Shown: positions 22,664 to 31,455 of the stretch, in pieces | Position numbering within the stretch: position 1 is the stretch's first letter | How the letters are laid out: every line of letters starts with the position of its first letter | NCBI GenBank assembly: GCA_900319525.1 | Contig: ONOU01000005.1 | Coordinates: 39,771 to 103,770 of the forward strand | DNA length: 64,000 bases | Origin: an uncultured Prevotellaceae bacterium | GTDB taxonomy: Bacteria > Bacteroidota > Bacteroidia > Bacteroidales > Muribaculaceae | Direction: 5' to 3' | Position numbers and translations under genes: made by a program | Notes under the pieces: model-generated | Databases searched by the model: none | Told to the model about the DNA's origin: nothing | Seen by the model: only the letters and a program-made list of their open reading frames with translations

Positions 22664-24529
22664 ATGGTAAGTTACTTGCAGGTTGAAGGCTTGAGCAAGG
22701 CGTTTGGCGTCGATGTGCTCTTCGAGGATCTGACCTTCGGTGTCGCCGAGGGTGAGAAAATCGGCCTTATTGCCAAAAACGGCACGGGCAAATCTACCCT
22801 ACTCGACATTCTGGCAGGCATCGCTTCACAGGACAGCGGCACGGTCATCTACCGCAACAACCTGCGCGTGGGCTATCTGCCCCAGCTGCCTGACCTGGGA
22901 GGCGCAAGCACCGTGCTCGACGCGTGTCTGCACGGCGACGACCCGCGCTCGGGAGCCATTCATGACTATGAAGAGGCCCTGCGCACGGGCGACAGCGACG
23001 CCATGACGGCAGCCATCCAGGCGATGGATGCCAATGTGGCATGGGACTATGAGGAACGCTTCAAGCAGATCCTCACCCAACTCAAGATCACCGACTACAA
23101 CCAGCCGGTCAAGGAGCTGAGCGGCGGCCAGGTCAAGCGTGTGGCACTGGCCCGACTGCTCATCGACGAGCCCCAGATGCTCATCCTCGACGAGCCCACC
23201 AACCACCTGGACATCGACATGATCGAGTGGCTGGAAAACTACCTGCAACGCAGCCGCGTCACGTTGCTGATGGTGACCCACGACCGCTACTTCCTGGACA
23301 ACATCTGCAACCGCATCCTGGAGATGGACCAGCACAGCATCTTCTCCTACAGCGGCAACTACAACTACTACCTGGAGAAGCGCGCCGAGCGCATCGAGGC
23401 ACAGAACGCCCAGGTGGAGCGCGCCCGCAACCTGCTGCGCACCGAGCTCGACTGGATGCGCCGCCAGCCACAGGCACGCGCCCACAAGGCGCAATACCGC
23501 ATCGACGCCTTCTATGACCTGCAGGAGCGGGCCCAGCAACGGCGAGATGACGGCGAGGTGGAGCTGAACGTGAAGAGCGCCTACATCGGCAAGAAGATTT
23601 TCACGGCCCACCACGTGAGCAAGCGCTACGGCGACAAGGTGATTCTGGACGATTTCAACTACACGTTTGCCCGCTACGAGAAACTGGGCATCGTGGGCGA
23701 CAACGGCGTGGGCAAGACCACCTTCATCAAGTTGCTGCTCGACATCGTCAAGCCCGACAGTGGCTACTTTGAGATCGGCGAGACGGTGAAGTTTGCCCAC
23801 TATAGCCAGGAGGGGATGAAATTTGACGAGGGCAAACGCGTGATCGATGCCGTGCGTGACGTGGCCGAGTACATCTACTTTGACGAGAAGCACCACTACA
23901 CCGCCATGGCCTGGCTCAACCATTTCCTGTTCTCGCCGCAAGACCAGCAGAAGTTCATCGCCAAACTGAGCGGCGGCGAGCGCCGCAGGCTCTACCTGGC
24001 CATGGTGTTGATGACCAAGCCCAATTTCCTTATCCTCGACGAGCCGACCAACGACCTGGACATCTCCACGCTGGAGATTCTCGAGGAGTACCTGTCGCAG
24101 TTCAACGGATGCGTGATTATCGTGAGCCACGACCGTTTCTTCATGGACCGCACGGTCGATCACACCTTTGTATTCACGGGGCAAGGACATGTCAAGGACT
24201 TCCCCGGCAACTACAGCGAGTACCGCGCCTGGAAACAACGGCACGAGCAAGAGGCCGCCCAGCTGGCCAAAGAACAAGAAACGGCCAAGCCCAAAGAGAA
24301 CACCTGGGCCAACCGCAGCGAACAGAAGCGCCTCTCCTACAAGGAGCAACGCGAACTGGAGCAGCTCAATGCCGACATGGAGGCCCTCAACAAGGAGAAA
24401 GCCGAACTGGATGCCCTGTTTGCCAGCGGCGAGACCCTCGACGACGTGGCCACCAAAGCCGCCCGCTATCAAGAGGTAAAAGACCTGCTCGACGAGAAAG
24501 AAATGCGCTGGCTAGAATTAATGAATTAG
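22664..24529 (+). CDS. ABC-F family ATPase (Uup-like)
   Basis: Soluble tandem ABC ATPase of the ABC-F type, which acts at the ribosome rather than in transport. There are two nucleotide-binding domains: AKNGTGKST / LSGGQVKRVALARL / LILDEPTNHLDI, and GDNGVGKTT / [15 protein letters not shown] / LILDEPTNDLDI. They are joined by a charged P-site tRNA-interaction linker (LLRTELDWMRRQPQARAHK). The C-terminal ~80 residues form a coiled coil (ELEQLNADMEALNKEKAELDAL-type), as in Uup. No transmembrane partner is present. It has a ~100-bp gap upstream. Confidence 0.93.
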   Translation: MVSYLQVEGLSKAFGVDVLFEDLTFGVAEGEKIGLIAKNGTGKSTLLDILAGIASQDSGTVIYRNNLRVGYLPQLPDLGGASTVLDACLHGDDPRSGAIHDYEEALRTGDSDAMTAAIQAMDANVAWDYEERFKQILTQLKITDYNQPVKELSGGQVKRVALARLLIDEPQMLILDEPTNHLDIDMIEWLENYLQRSRVTLLMVTHDRYFLDNICNRILEMDQHSIFSYSGNYNYYLEKRAERIEAQNAQVERARNLLRTELDWMRRQPQARAHKAQYRIDAFYDLQERAQQRRDDGEVELNVKSAYIGKKIFTAHHVSKRYGDKVILDDFNYTFARYEKLGIVGDNGVGKTTFIKLLLDIVKPDSGYFEIGETVKFAHYSQEGMKFDEGKRVIDAVRDVAEYIYFDEKHHYTAMAWLNHFLFSPQDQQKFIAKLSGGERRRLYLAMVLMTKPNFLILDEPTNDLDISTLEILEEYLSQFNGCVIIVSHDRFFMDRTVDHTFVFTGQGHVKDFPGNYSEYRAWKQRHEQEAAQLAKEQETAKPKENTWANRSEQKRLSYKEQRELEQLNADMEALNKEKAELDALFASGETLDDVATKAARYQEVKDLLDEKEMRWLELMN

Positions 24530-24544
24530 GTGTTAGGTTTAAGG

Positions 24545-24730
24545 AGTTAGTTAGAAGGCAGAAAGCAGACGGTAGAAGGCAGAAGGCAGACGGTAGAAAG
24601 CAGACGGTAGTAGTTTGTGTTTCTGAACGTTAGGCGACAGTAACCATACTTAAAACTTACAACTTAAAACTTAAATCTAACAAACTTAAAACTTAAAACT
24701 AAAAAACTTTAACCTGCGAGCAAAGCGAGC
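24545..24730. repeat. Degenerate tandem simple repeats
   Basis: Two blocks lie between the ABC-F and umuC genes: repeats built on AGAAGGCAGA and AAGCAGACGGTAG (24,555-24,610), and repeats of AACTTAAAACTTA (24,650-24,710). No ORF or terminator is recognised. Confidence 0.6.
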
Positions 24731-24733
24731 ACC

Positions 24734-26080
24734 ATGTACGGCCTGGTTGACTGCAATAACTTCTTTGTTTCATGTGAGCGTGTGTTTGACCCACGGCTCA
24801 ATGGCAAGAAAGTCGTTGTCCTCTCCAACAACGACGGTTGCGTCATTGCCCGCAGCAACGAGGCCAAGGCCGCCGGCATCCCCATGGGCTGTCCGGCCTT
24901 CAAGATCAAGGAATACACCGATCCCCGCGAGGTGATACAACTGTCAGGGCGCCACATCCTGTACCGCGACCTGTCTAACCGCGTGATGAACATCATGGGC
25001 GAACTGGTAGAAAACCTGCAACAGTACTCTGTCGATGAGGCTTTCTTTGTCCTGCCGCACGAGGACGTCGAGACAAGCCACCGTGCGATGGCCGACGCGG
25101 TAAAGAGGGTCAAGCAGTATGTGGGAATCCCTGTCAGCATAGGGTTTGCACCCACGCGCACTCTGGCCAAAATCGCCAATCACATCGCCAAGCGCGACCG
25201 CCGCATCACCGACGGCGTCTATTGGCTCGTGCGCCCCGAGGCCATCGACATCATCCTGCGGCGCACGCCCATCGAGGACGTGTGGGGTATCGGACGACGA
25301 CTGTCGGCAAAACTCCAGGCACGCGGCATCGTCACGGCAGCCGATTTTGTGAAAATGCCGCCCTCGCTCGTGCGCTCACAGTACTCGGTAACGCTCGAAC
25401 GCACCCAGCGCGAACTCATGGGCCACGACTGCCAGATCGCCAATCCCGTGGATATCACCCACAAGACGATCATGACGTCACGCACCTTTGGCAAAATGCT
25501 CACCGACCGTGACGAGGTGGCCGACGCCGTGGTATCGTTTGCCGAACGCACGGCGCGGCAGCTGCGCGCCGAGAACAGCGTGGCGGGAGCCATTATGACC
25601 TATGTGCGCGGCGACCACTTCCGCCAGGACGTGCCCTTCTACTCCAATTCGTGCCAGCTGACGCTCGACACTCCAGCGAGCGATACCATGACCATTGTGC
25701 GCATGGCACTCATGGCGCTGAACAACATCTGGAGGGACGGATTCGGCTACCGCAAGGCCGGTGTCATGGCGCTGGACGTGCAGCATGGCGGAGGCATCCA
25801 GCTCAATGTGTTTGACCCCGAGGACCACGGCAAGCTGCGGCGCCTGATGACCAGCATTGACAGCATCAACAACATGTACGGCACCCGCTCGGTAAAGCTC
25901 GCGCCCGGCATTCAACGCGGCCAGTGGGCATCCAACCAGTCCCACCAGGGCGTCCTCAGCAAGACCCTCCACTTCTACACCGGCATGACCTGCTACGTCA
26001 ACAAGCCCGCACCCGCCAACGCCACCCCCCAATACGACGACACCTCCACCGACACCCAAGACCCCGACCCCGACGAATAA
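24734..26080 (+). CDS. umuC: Y-family DNA polymerase (UmuC/DinB-like)
   Basis: Translesion polymerase. The first acidic motif is in YGLVDCNNFFVSCERVF, the steric/nucleotide motif is NNDGCVIARSNEAK, and the second catalytic acid pair is in YSVDEAFFVL. Next come a helix-hairpin-helix (IEDVWGIGRRLSAKLQARGI), a little-finger domain and a DUF4113-like C-terminal part (MYGTRSVKLAPGIQRGQW), which points to UmuC rather than DinB. No umuD lies next to it in the window. The 448-residue length is slightly long because of an Asp/Thr/Pro-rich tail. Confidence 0.92.
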   Translation: MYGLVDCNNFFVSCERVFDPRLNGKKVVVLSNNDGCVIARSNEAKAAGIPMGCPAFKIKEYTDPREVIQLSGRHILYRDLSNRVMNIMGELVENLQQYSVDEAFFVLPHEDVETSHRAMADAVKRVKQYVGIPVSIGFAPTRTLAKIANHIAKRDRRITDGVYWLVRPEAIDIILRRTPIEDVWGIGRRLSAKLQARGIVTAADFVKMPPSLVRSQYSVTLERTQRELMGHDCQIANPVDITHKTIMTSRTFGKMLTDRDEVADAVVSFAERTARQLRAENSVAGAIMTYVRGDHFRQDVPFYSNSCQLTLDTPASDTMTIVRMALMALNNIWRDGFGYRKAGVMALDVQHGGGIQLNVFDPEDHGKLRRLMTSIDSINNMYGTRSVKLAPGIQRGQWASNQSHQGVLSKTLHFYTGMTCYVNKPAPANATPQYDDTSTDTQDPDPDE

Positions 26081-26256
26081 AGCCATTGATGTCCGGGGAA
26101 AGCATGGCGGCTAAAGAGGTTGTGTCATAATCATCATCCTGCAAAATGAACCTTGCGCCAAATTATATTGATGTCCATAGAATAAAACCAAGAACGCCAC
26201 ACCCATTCAACACGGGCATGAACAAGCGGAAATAATGAAACGTAAAGGAAAGGTGA

Positions 26257-26727
26257 CTACTCCTTGGACCTTGCAGGTTCGACCCTGAAGGTGACGCAGC
26301 GGTTGTAGATGTAGTTGGCGAGGGTATAGACGATCATGGCGAGGATCATCACGATGTTTTGGCCGGCCTTCTGCATCGGGAAGAAGGGGATGATGTCGTC
26401 GGGCAGGCTCTTCCAGCCCAGGCCCTCGAGCAGTACCCAGCTGACACACAGCTGCAATGCCAGACAAATGAGGAAACCGCAGACAAACAGCAACAGCTCA
26501 CGCTTGAAGTCCCTCTTAGTCTTGAATACCCAGTTGCGGTTCCACAAGAAACTGTTGATCACACCCAGGACATAGCCAGCGACGTTAGAGATACCGTAGG
26601 AGAGGCCGAGCTTGGTGTTGAGCAGATAGAATGTGACGAGGGTGATGAGCGTGTTCATCACGCCTATCACTCCATACTTGAGCAGTTGTATTCCCGTCTC
26701 GCGGGCCTCGGCTTTATCTATCTTCAT
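26257..26727 (-). CDS. GtrA family membrane protein
   Basis: Small (156 aa) four-helix membrane protein of the GtrA/DPMS family, linked to translocation of polyprenyl-linked sugars in cell-surface polysaccharide synthesis. Matches include KYGVIGVMNTLITLVTFYLL, VAGYVLGVINSFLWNRNWVF and a basic FKTKRDFKREL loop before the third helix. No glycosyltransferase is adjacent, so the substrate is not evident. It has a single-gene context on the minus strand. Confidence 0.88.
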   Translation of the reverse strand: MKIDKAEARETGIQLLKYGVIGVMNTLITLVTFYLLNTKLGLSYGISNVAGYVLGVINSFLWNRNWVFKTKRDFKRELLLFVCGFLICLALQLCVSWVLLEGLGWKSLPDDIIPFFPMQKAGQNIVMILAMIVYTLANYIYNRCVTFRVEPARSKE

Positions 26728-26865
26728 GCTTTACTACATTGGCTCCCGCCCAGATGGCAAAATGCCGGTGCGAAAGATTGTTTTTGGTTTAGCGCCGCAA
26801 AATTAAGTGTTTTTAACGAATTGGCAAAATTAGTACTCGCCTTTTTACCTCTCACTGAGAGTTTT

Positions 26866-27399
26866 TTAGTCAGGTCGCACGATAAGCCCCACACAATCAA
26901 GGCCACTCAGGGTGTCACAGCCGTTCATCGCCTGCCAGATGATGACCGAGCGGGCCTGCATCGGCTTCACGGCAGTGGCCAGTTCAGCCGTTGCCTGATA
27001 CAGTGAGCCGAAACCGCCCCCATGCCAGTTGCCATAGTCGTCGGCCAGTGTCATGTTGACAGTGTGGCGGTCCACTGCCGAGTCGGCAGCGATAATGTCC
27101 ACAACCAGCGAGAGGTTGCGGTAACGGTAGCTGCCCGTATGACGCACGGCGAGCGTGAGGTCATAGGTCATTGTCGAGTCGTCATATTGCGGCTTGAATG
27201 ACAGCGGCATGGTACGCTGCCAGCCCTCAGCGGGCAGGTGGACAAACCGCGAGTGGGTCATCACGGGCTGATGCTGGCACGAGGGCATGACAAGCAGTAC
27301 GGCAGCAATGGCCAGTGCCATTGCCACCGTGTGTGCCGTTATTGAGAGACACCGATGAGGGCGCCTATTCCTTGTTCTGTTGTTGCTTACTCTGACCAT
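26866..27399 (-). CDS. gldH: Gliding motility lipoprotein GldH
   Basis: Lipoprotein of the GldH family, first tied to gliding but also kept in non-motile Bacteroidales. The ATG at 27399 was chosen because it gives a basic n-region (RNRRPHR), a hydrophobic stretch and lipobox VMPSC; a shorter start at 27321 would lack the basic n-region. The mature part has the beta-rich pattern LTLAVRHTGSYRYRNLSLVV and DDYGNWHGGGFGSLYQ. It overlaps the end of ricT by 35 bp, as is common in this order. Confidence 0.85.
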   Translation of the reverse strand: MVRVSNNRTRNRRPHRCLSITAHTVAMALAIAAVLLVMPSCQHQPVMTHSRFVHLPAEGWQRTMPLSFKPQYDDSTMTYDLTLAVRHTGSYRYRNLSLVVDIIAADSAVDRHTVNMTLADDYGNWHGGGFGSLYQATAELATAVKPMQARSVIIWQAMNGCDTLSGLDCVGLIVRPD

Positions 27400-28795
27400 T
27401 GGCGTTCTCGGGAGCGCTACCGTCCTTGGCCTTGCGGGGCCTGAAGGTTTTCTTCTCAAGGCGCTGCGGCTTTTCGCGCCGTGGCTGCTGCGAGGGAGCC
27501 GATTGCTGCTGAGGGCCATCGGCGGGCTGCTGCGGCCGGCGCGGCTTGCCTTGGCGTGGTTGCTGGCGCCGTTCGCCACCATTAGCATTCCCTTTATTCC
27601 CTCCGTTCTCGGGCTGGGGCTGTTTCTCTCCTTTAGGCACGGCCGACTTGTCACCGCCTTTTTTCTTCTTTTTCTTTTTCTTCTTGTCAAAGCGGTTGAT
27701 GGCGTCCTGGTTGAGCAGGTCACCAAACGGCGAAGCGTTCTTCTTGCTCTCATCCTCGGGCTTGAGGGTGTCGGGCTTGACGCCGTTCTTGTTCAGAGCA
27801 ATGACCTCAAAGGCCTGTGCTGCCGTGAGCGTCACCGTGTTAACAGGCGCGTTGCGCTCGGTAGAATAGGTAATCTCACGCTTCAGGGCATCGGCCTTGA
27901 AATAGTAGTAGGTAGCGTCCTTTGTCTCGAGATGGATGTCCTTGGCCGGTAACTGACGGATGGCCTCGACATAGGTGTTCACCTCAAAGTTGATGCAGCA
28001 CTTGAGCTTGGCGCACTGGCCGGCCAGGTTCTGGGGATTCAGGGAGATATCCTGAAAACGTGCAGCGCTAGTGGCTACCGACACAAAACCCGACATCCAT
28101 GTCGCACAGCACAGGGGACGGCCACAGGGACCGATGCCGCCAATGCGGCCAGCCTCCTGACGGGCGCCAATCTGCTTCATCTCGACGCGGATCTTGAATA
28201 CATCAGCAAGCACCTTGATGAGCTGGCGAAAGTCAACACGCTCGTCGGCAATGTAGTAGAAGATGGCCTTGTTGCCATCGCCCTGATACTCGACGTCGCC
28301 AATCTTCATCTTCAGCCCCAGGTCCACGGCAATCTTGCGTGAGCGTATCATTGTGTCCTCTTCGCGGGCCTTGGCCAGTTCATAGCGTTCCATGTCGGCT
28401 GGTTTAGCCTTACGGAAGACGCGCAGTATCTCGGCATCCTTGCGCAGGTTCACACGCTTCATCTGGTTCTTGACCAGACGTCCCGTCAGCCCCACGCGGC
28501 CGATGTCATGCCCGGGGTTGGCTTCCACAGCGACCCAGTCACCCTGCTTGAGGGGAATGTGGGTGCTGTTGCGGTAGAAGCCGCGCCTCGTGTTCTTGAA
28601 GAGCACCTCGACGATGTCAAAATCGTTGTCGGGCACATCGTCCAGCCAGTTGGTACTGGTGAGGTTGCAGCGGCCGATGTCGTTGGGGCAGCGGCAGCCT
28701 TCTCCGGCACACTTGGCACAGGTGTCGGTGCTCTCGGGCAAGACCACTTGATTGTTCTTGTTCTTATTCTCGTCCATTGTGGTACGCACAATCAT
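27365..28795 (-). CDS. ricT: PSP1-domain protein RicT
   Basis: PSP1/RicT family protein, an iron-sulphur subunit of a regulatory complex that in Bacillus affects RNase Y-dependent RNA processing. Cysteines lie in CAKCAGEGCRCPN near the N terminus, in CGRPLCCATWM and in CAKLKCCINFE; the PSP1 core covers about residues 60-310. The last ~110 residues are low-complexity: a run of lysines, then Gln/Pro/Arg-rich repeats, possibly RNA-binding. The start codon overlaps the rny stop (TAATG), so the two are coupled. The gene neighbour rny supports a shared role. Confidence 0.92.
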   Translation of the reverse strand: MIVRTTMDENKNKNNQVVLPESTDTCAKCAGEGCRCPNDIGRCNLTSTNWLDDVPDNDFDIVEVLFKNTRRGFYRNSTHIPLKQGDWVAVEANPGHDIGRVGLTGRLVKNQMKRVNLRKDAEILRVFRKAKPADMERYELAKAREEDTMIRSRKIAVDLGLKMKIGDVEYQGDGNKAIFYYIADERVDFRQLIKVLADVFKIRVEMKQIGARQEAGRIGGIGPCGRPLCCATWMSGFVSVATSAARFQDISLNPQNLAGQCAKLKCCINFEVNTYVEAIRQLPAKDIHLETKDATYYYFKADALKREITYSTERNAPVNTVTLTAAQAFEVIALNKNGVKPDTLKPEDESKKNASPFGDLLNQDAINRFDKKKKKKKKKGGDKSAVPKGEKQPQPENGGNKGNANGGERRQQPRQGKPRRPQQPADGPQQQSAPSQQPRREKPQRLEKKTFRPRKAKDGSAPENANGQSKQQQNKE

Positions 28796-30336
28796 TATTT
28801 AGCGTAGCTCACAGCACGTGTCTCGCGAATCACGGTGATGCGCACCTGTCCGGGATAGGTCATCTCATCCTGGATCTTCTGTGCGATCTCGTTGGACAGC
28901 TTCTCGGTCTCCTCGTCGGTAATCTTGTCGGCACCGACGATCACACGCAGCTCACGTCCGGCCTGGATGGCATAGGTCTTGACAACGCCAGGATAGGACA
29001 ATGCCAGGCGCTCCAGGTCATTGAGTCGCTTGATGTAGGCCTCGACAATCTCGCGGCGAGCGCCAGGACGGGCACCGCTGATGGCATCGCACACTTGCAC
29101 GATGGGGGCATACAGGCTGGTGGCCTCCTCCTCATCGTGGTGGGCACCGATGGCATTGCAGATGTCGGCTTTCTCCTTGTATTTCTCGGCCAACTTCATA
29201 CCCAGCTGTGCGTGCGGCAGTTCGGGCTCGTCATCGGGCACCTTGCCGATGTCATGCAGCAGACCGGCACGGCGGGCCTTCTTGGGGTTGAGGCCAAGCT
29301 CGCTGGCCATGATGGCACACAGGTTTGCGGTCTCACGCGAGTGTTGCAACAGGTTCTGGCCGTAGCTGGAGCGGTATTTCATCTTACCGATGAGGCGGAT
29401 GAGCTCGGGGTGCAGGCCATGGATACCCATGTCGATGGCGGTACGCTTACCGGTCTCGATCACCTCTTCCTCGACCTGGCGGCGCACCTTGGCGACAACC
29501 TCCTCGATGCGGGCGGGATGGATGCGGCCATCACTGACGAGCTGGTGCAGGGCCAGACGGGCGATCTCGCGGCGCACGGGGTCGAAGCCTGACAGCACAA
29601 TCGCCTCGGGGGTATCATCGACGACAATCTCGACACCGGTGGCAGCTTCCAGGGCACGGATGTTGCGGCCCTCGCGGCCGATGATGCGGCCCTTGATCTC
29701 GTCATTGTCGATATGGAATACGGTCACGGCATTCTCTACGGCGGTCTCGGTAGCCACGCGCTGGATGGTCTCGATGATGATGCGTTTTGCCTCCTTGTTT
29801 GCCGTCATCTTGGCATCGTCCATGATGTCGTTGATGTAACTTGCGGCATTGGTCTTGGCCTCGTCCTTGAGAGACTCGATAAGCTTCTCACGGGCTTCGT
29901 CGGCCGACAGACCGCTCACGTGCTCCAGCGTGTCGCGGACGCTCTTCTCCATCTTGTCCACTTCCTTCTTGCGCTCCTCGAGCACGGCAGCCTGGTTCTC
30001 GACGTTCATCTTGAGGTTGTCAAGCTCATTGTTGCGGCGCTTGAGTTCACCTTGCTGCTGGTTGAGCGACATCTCGCGCTGCTTGAGCTTGGCTTCGCTC
30101 GTCTGCACCTTGGTCAACCGGGCATTAGCCTCTTTCTCGGCGTCGCTCTTGATAGACATACCGATTTCCTTGCCCTTCATCACCTCGTTGTTCTTCAGCA
30201 CCTCGGCTTCGAGACGGGCTTTTTCGATAATTTCGTTGGCTTGTGACTTGGCGTTCTTCTTGGTCAAGTACAACGCTATGCCACATCCAATCGCCATCGC
30301 CAGGATGGCAACAATAACAGTTACTATTATGTTCAT
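28795..30336 (-). CDS. rny: Ribonuclease Y
   Basis: Membrane-anchored endoribonuclease that begins mRNA decay. It has an N-terminal transmembrane helix (residues 3-22), a long coiled coil to about residue 200, a KH domain ([20 protein letters not shown]) and an HD phosphohydrolase domain ([12 protein letters not shown] near residue 362, then IGAHHDEEE). The C-terminal end carries [15 protein letters not shown]. The 513-residue length is standard. It is placed between zapA and ricT in one leftward operon. Confidence 0.96.
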   Translation of the reverse strand: MNIIVTVIVAILAMAIGCGIALYLTKKNAKSQANEIIEKARLEAEVLKNNEVMKGKEIGMSIKSDAEKEANARLTKVQTSEAKLKQREMSLNQQQGELKRRNNELDNLKMNVENQAAVLEERKKEVDKMEKSVRDTLEHVSGLSADEAREKLIESLKDEAKTNAASYINDIMDDAKMTANKEAKRIIIETIQRVATETAVENAVTVFHIDNDEIKGRIIGREGRNIRALEAATGVEIVVDDTPEAIVLSGFDPVRREIARLALHQLVSDGRIHPARIEEVVAKVRRQVEEEVIETGKRTAIDMGIHGLHPELIRLIGKMKYRSSYGQNLLQHSRETANLCAIMASELGLNPKKARRAGLLHDIGKVPDDEPELPHAQLGMKLAEKYKEKADICNAIGAHHDEEEATSLYAPIVQVCDAISGARPGARREIVEAYIKRLNDLERLALSYPGVVKTYAIQAGRELRVIVGADKITDEETEKLSNEIAQKIQDEMTYPGQVRITVIRETRAVSYAK

Positions 30337-30364
30337 TTATTCAAATGATAAAATATTAAACAAA

Positions 30365-30436
30365 GCGCCACTCAAGCACAAGACGCCCAACAAGCTGTAA
30401 CACAGACTTGTTAAGTCATCAGTCCTAAAGTGGTGC
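30365..30436. other. Structured intergenic segment between zapA and rny
   Basis: GCGCCACT (30365-30372) and AGTGGTGC (30429-30436) can pair over 8 positions, with one G-U if transcribed rightward or one A-C mismatch if leftward. They enclose a GACTT-GTT-AAGTC hairpin (30405-30417). It could be part of the rny leader or a small RNA. No family was recognised. Confidence 0.3.
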
Positions 30437-30459
30437 AGGAACCTAATTTTCTCTTATCA

Positions 30460-30490
30460 AAAGCGTGCCCGCATCGTTACAATGCAGGGC
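30460..30490 (-). terminator. Terminator-like hairpin after zapA
   Basis: GCCCGCAT / ATGC-A-GGGC pair over 8 bp with one bulged A and a 7-nt loop (30467-30490). A short TTTT tract follows on the minus strand. It may reduce rather than abolish read-through into rny. Confidence 0.4.
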
Positions 30491-30504
30491 ATCACCGCAT
30501 TATG

Positions 30505-30801
30505 TCACTCCAGATCCTCCACGAGGGTCTCGAGCGTTTGATCCATATTTGTCAGGAAGTCATTGACCTGCCGGTTTTCACCATAAGCCTCGAGATAGAG
30601 GCGTGCAAACTGGAATGCAACCCTGCCAAGAACATCATTAGAAGTGCCGTTAAAGCGCTCCATCCACTTCTTCCACAGCGTGTTGACTAGCTCCTCGGCC
30701 TTGCGGTAATTCTCCTCATCCTCCGGGCTGATGCTCAGCGCGATGGGATTCTCGGCATCGGCGAGTTGAATCCATATTTTCACTTTATTATTGTCGGCCA
30801 T
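30505..30801 (-). CDS. zapA: Cell division protein ZapA
   Basis: A 98-residue ZapA-family protein, which cross-links FtsZ filaments at mid-cell. The N-terminal strand is KVKIWIQLADAENPIALSIS and is followed by EEENYRKAEELVNTLWKKW. The helical C terminus would dimerise. It sits downstream of a coiled-coil ZapB-like gene with a 16-bp gap. Confidence 0.88.
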   Translation of the reverse strand: MADNNKVKIWIQLADAENPIALSISPEDEENYRKAEELVNTLWKKWMERFNGTSNDVLGRVAFQFARLYLEAYGENRQVNDFLTNMDQTLETLVEDLE

Positions 30802-30817
30802 AACGGTAGAGAGTCGT

Positions 30818-31105
30818 TCAAGCGTTCAATTGTTTGATGCATCGGTCAATATCCCGCACCATCTTGGAGAGCTGCCCCTTGTAACGTGCCACGGCTTCAG
30901 GGCTTGCCGGAATGGAACGGGCCACGCGCAAGAACTCGTTGTCAATCTTCAGCTGGTTCACTTCCTTCTCCAGCCGCGCGATCTCCAACTCTTGACGCTC
31001 GATTGTGCGTTCCATATCCTTCTTCTGCCCCAGGAGCGACAGGTAACGTTGCCGCAGGGTTTCCACCTTGCGCGCCACGCTGTTCAACCGATCTTTTAAC
31101 TCCAT
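30818..31105 (-). CDS. Small coiled-coil protein (ZapB-like)
   Basis: About 95 residues, nearly all coiled coil from residue 5 to 60 (heptads in LRQRYLSLLGQKKDMERTIE, then EIARLEKEVNQLK). It contains a VARSIPASPE turn before a second helix. Position directly upstream of zapA suggests a division-ring partner comparable to ZapB; that role is inferred. The ATG at 31105 was preferred to 31114 because of the short distance to the promoter; either is possible. Confidence 0.7.
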   Translation of the reverse strand: MELKDRLNSVARKVETLRQRYLSLLGQKKDMERTIERQELEIARLEKEVNQLKIDNEFLRVARSIPASPEAVARYKGQLSKMVRDIDRCIKQLNA

Positions 31106-31130
31106 AGTGGGCATGTCTCCATTTTTTTTG

Positions 31131-31159
31131 CAAAATTACAATTATTTTCTAAAATCAAG
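31131..31159 (-). promoter_or_regulatory. Promoter of the zapB-like/zapA/rny operon
   Basis: Minus-strand -7 element TAATTTTG (31131-31138) fits TAnnTTTG. A CTTG at 31156-31159, 17 bp upstream, may serve as the -33 element. Confidence 0.5.
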
Positions 31160-31293
31160 GCTGCTGACATGAAAAAAATGTTTGGAACGTGGCAAAATGT
31201 TGCCATCGCAGGTCGTTTTAACACTTTTCCGCACCACATCAACCTAGTTGTTGCGTGTATTTTTCAAAAAATGGCATTTTTTTGCCGCAAAAA

Positions 31294-31324
31294 TTTGTCA
31301 GTTCAAAAAATGGTATTACCTTTG
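31294..31324 (+). promoter_or_regulatory. Promoter of tRNA-Ala
   Basis: TTTG (31294-31297), 19-bp spacer, TACCTTTG (31317-31324): an exact match to the Bacteroidota consensus, 12 bp before the tRNA. Confidence 0.8.
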
Positions 31325-31336
31325 CATCCGCAAATC

Positions 31337-31409
31337 GGGGCATTAGCTCATCTGGTAGAGCGCAACACTGGCAGTGTTGAGGTAAGCGGTTCGAGTCCGC
31401 TATGCTCCA
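31337..31409 (+). tRNA. tRNA-Ala (anticodon GGC)
   Basis: A 73-nt cloverleaf. The acceptor stem GGGGCAT / ATGCTCC contains the alanine identity pair G3-U70. The D arm is AGCTC-...-GAGC, the anticodon stem is CAACA / TGTTG with loop CTGGCAG, and the T arm GCGG-TTCGAGT-CCGC is complete; the discriminator is A. CCA is not encoded. The gene lies exactly at the change from G+C-rich core to A+T-richer accessory DNA and is a likely integration site. Confidence 0.96.
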
Positions 31410-31417
31410 CAACCGAT

Positions 31418-31450
31418 TAAATAAGTGGATGAATTTCAGCCACTTATTTT
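31418..31450 (+). terminator. Terminator after tRNA-Ala
   Basis: AAATAAGTGG / CCACTTATTT forms a 10-bp stem followed by TTTTTG. It lies 9-10 bp past the tRNA and also faces the end of the convergent next gene. Confidence 0.7.
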
Positions 31451-31455
31451 TGTTT

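Noticed and set aside
22826-24472. 548-codon open frame on the minus strand
   Set aside because: Antisense to the ABC-F gene; no recognisable domain.
27399-27753. Extension of gldH upstream to position 27753
   Set aside because: The extra 118 codons are an Arg/Ser/Pro-rich shadow of ricT; the signal peptide begins at 27399.
30410-30430. CTGATGA on the minus strand as a hammerhead ribozyme core
   Set aside because: No matching GAAA core or three-stem layout nearby.
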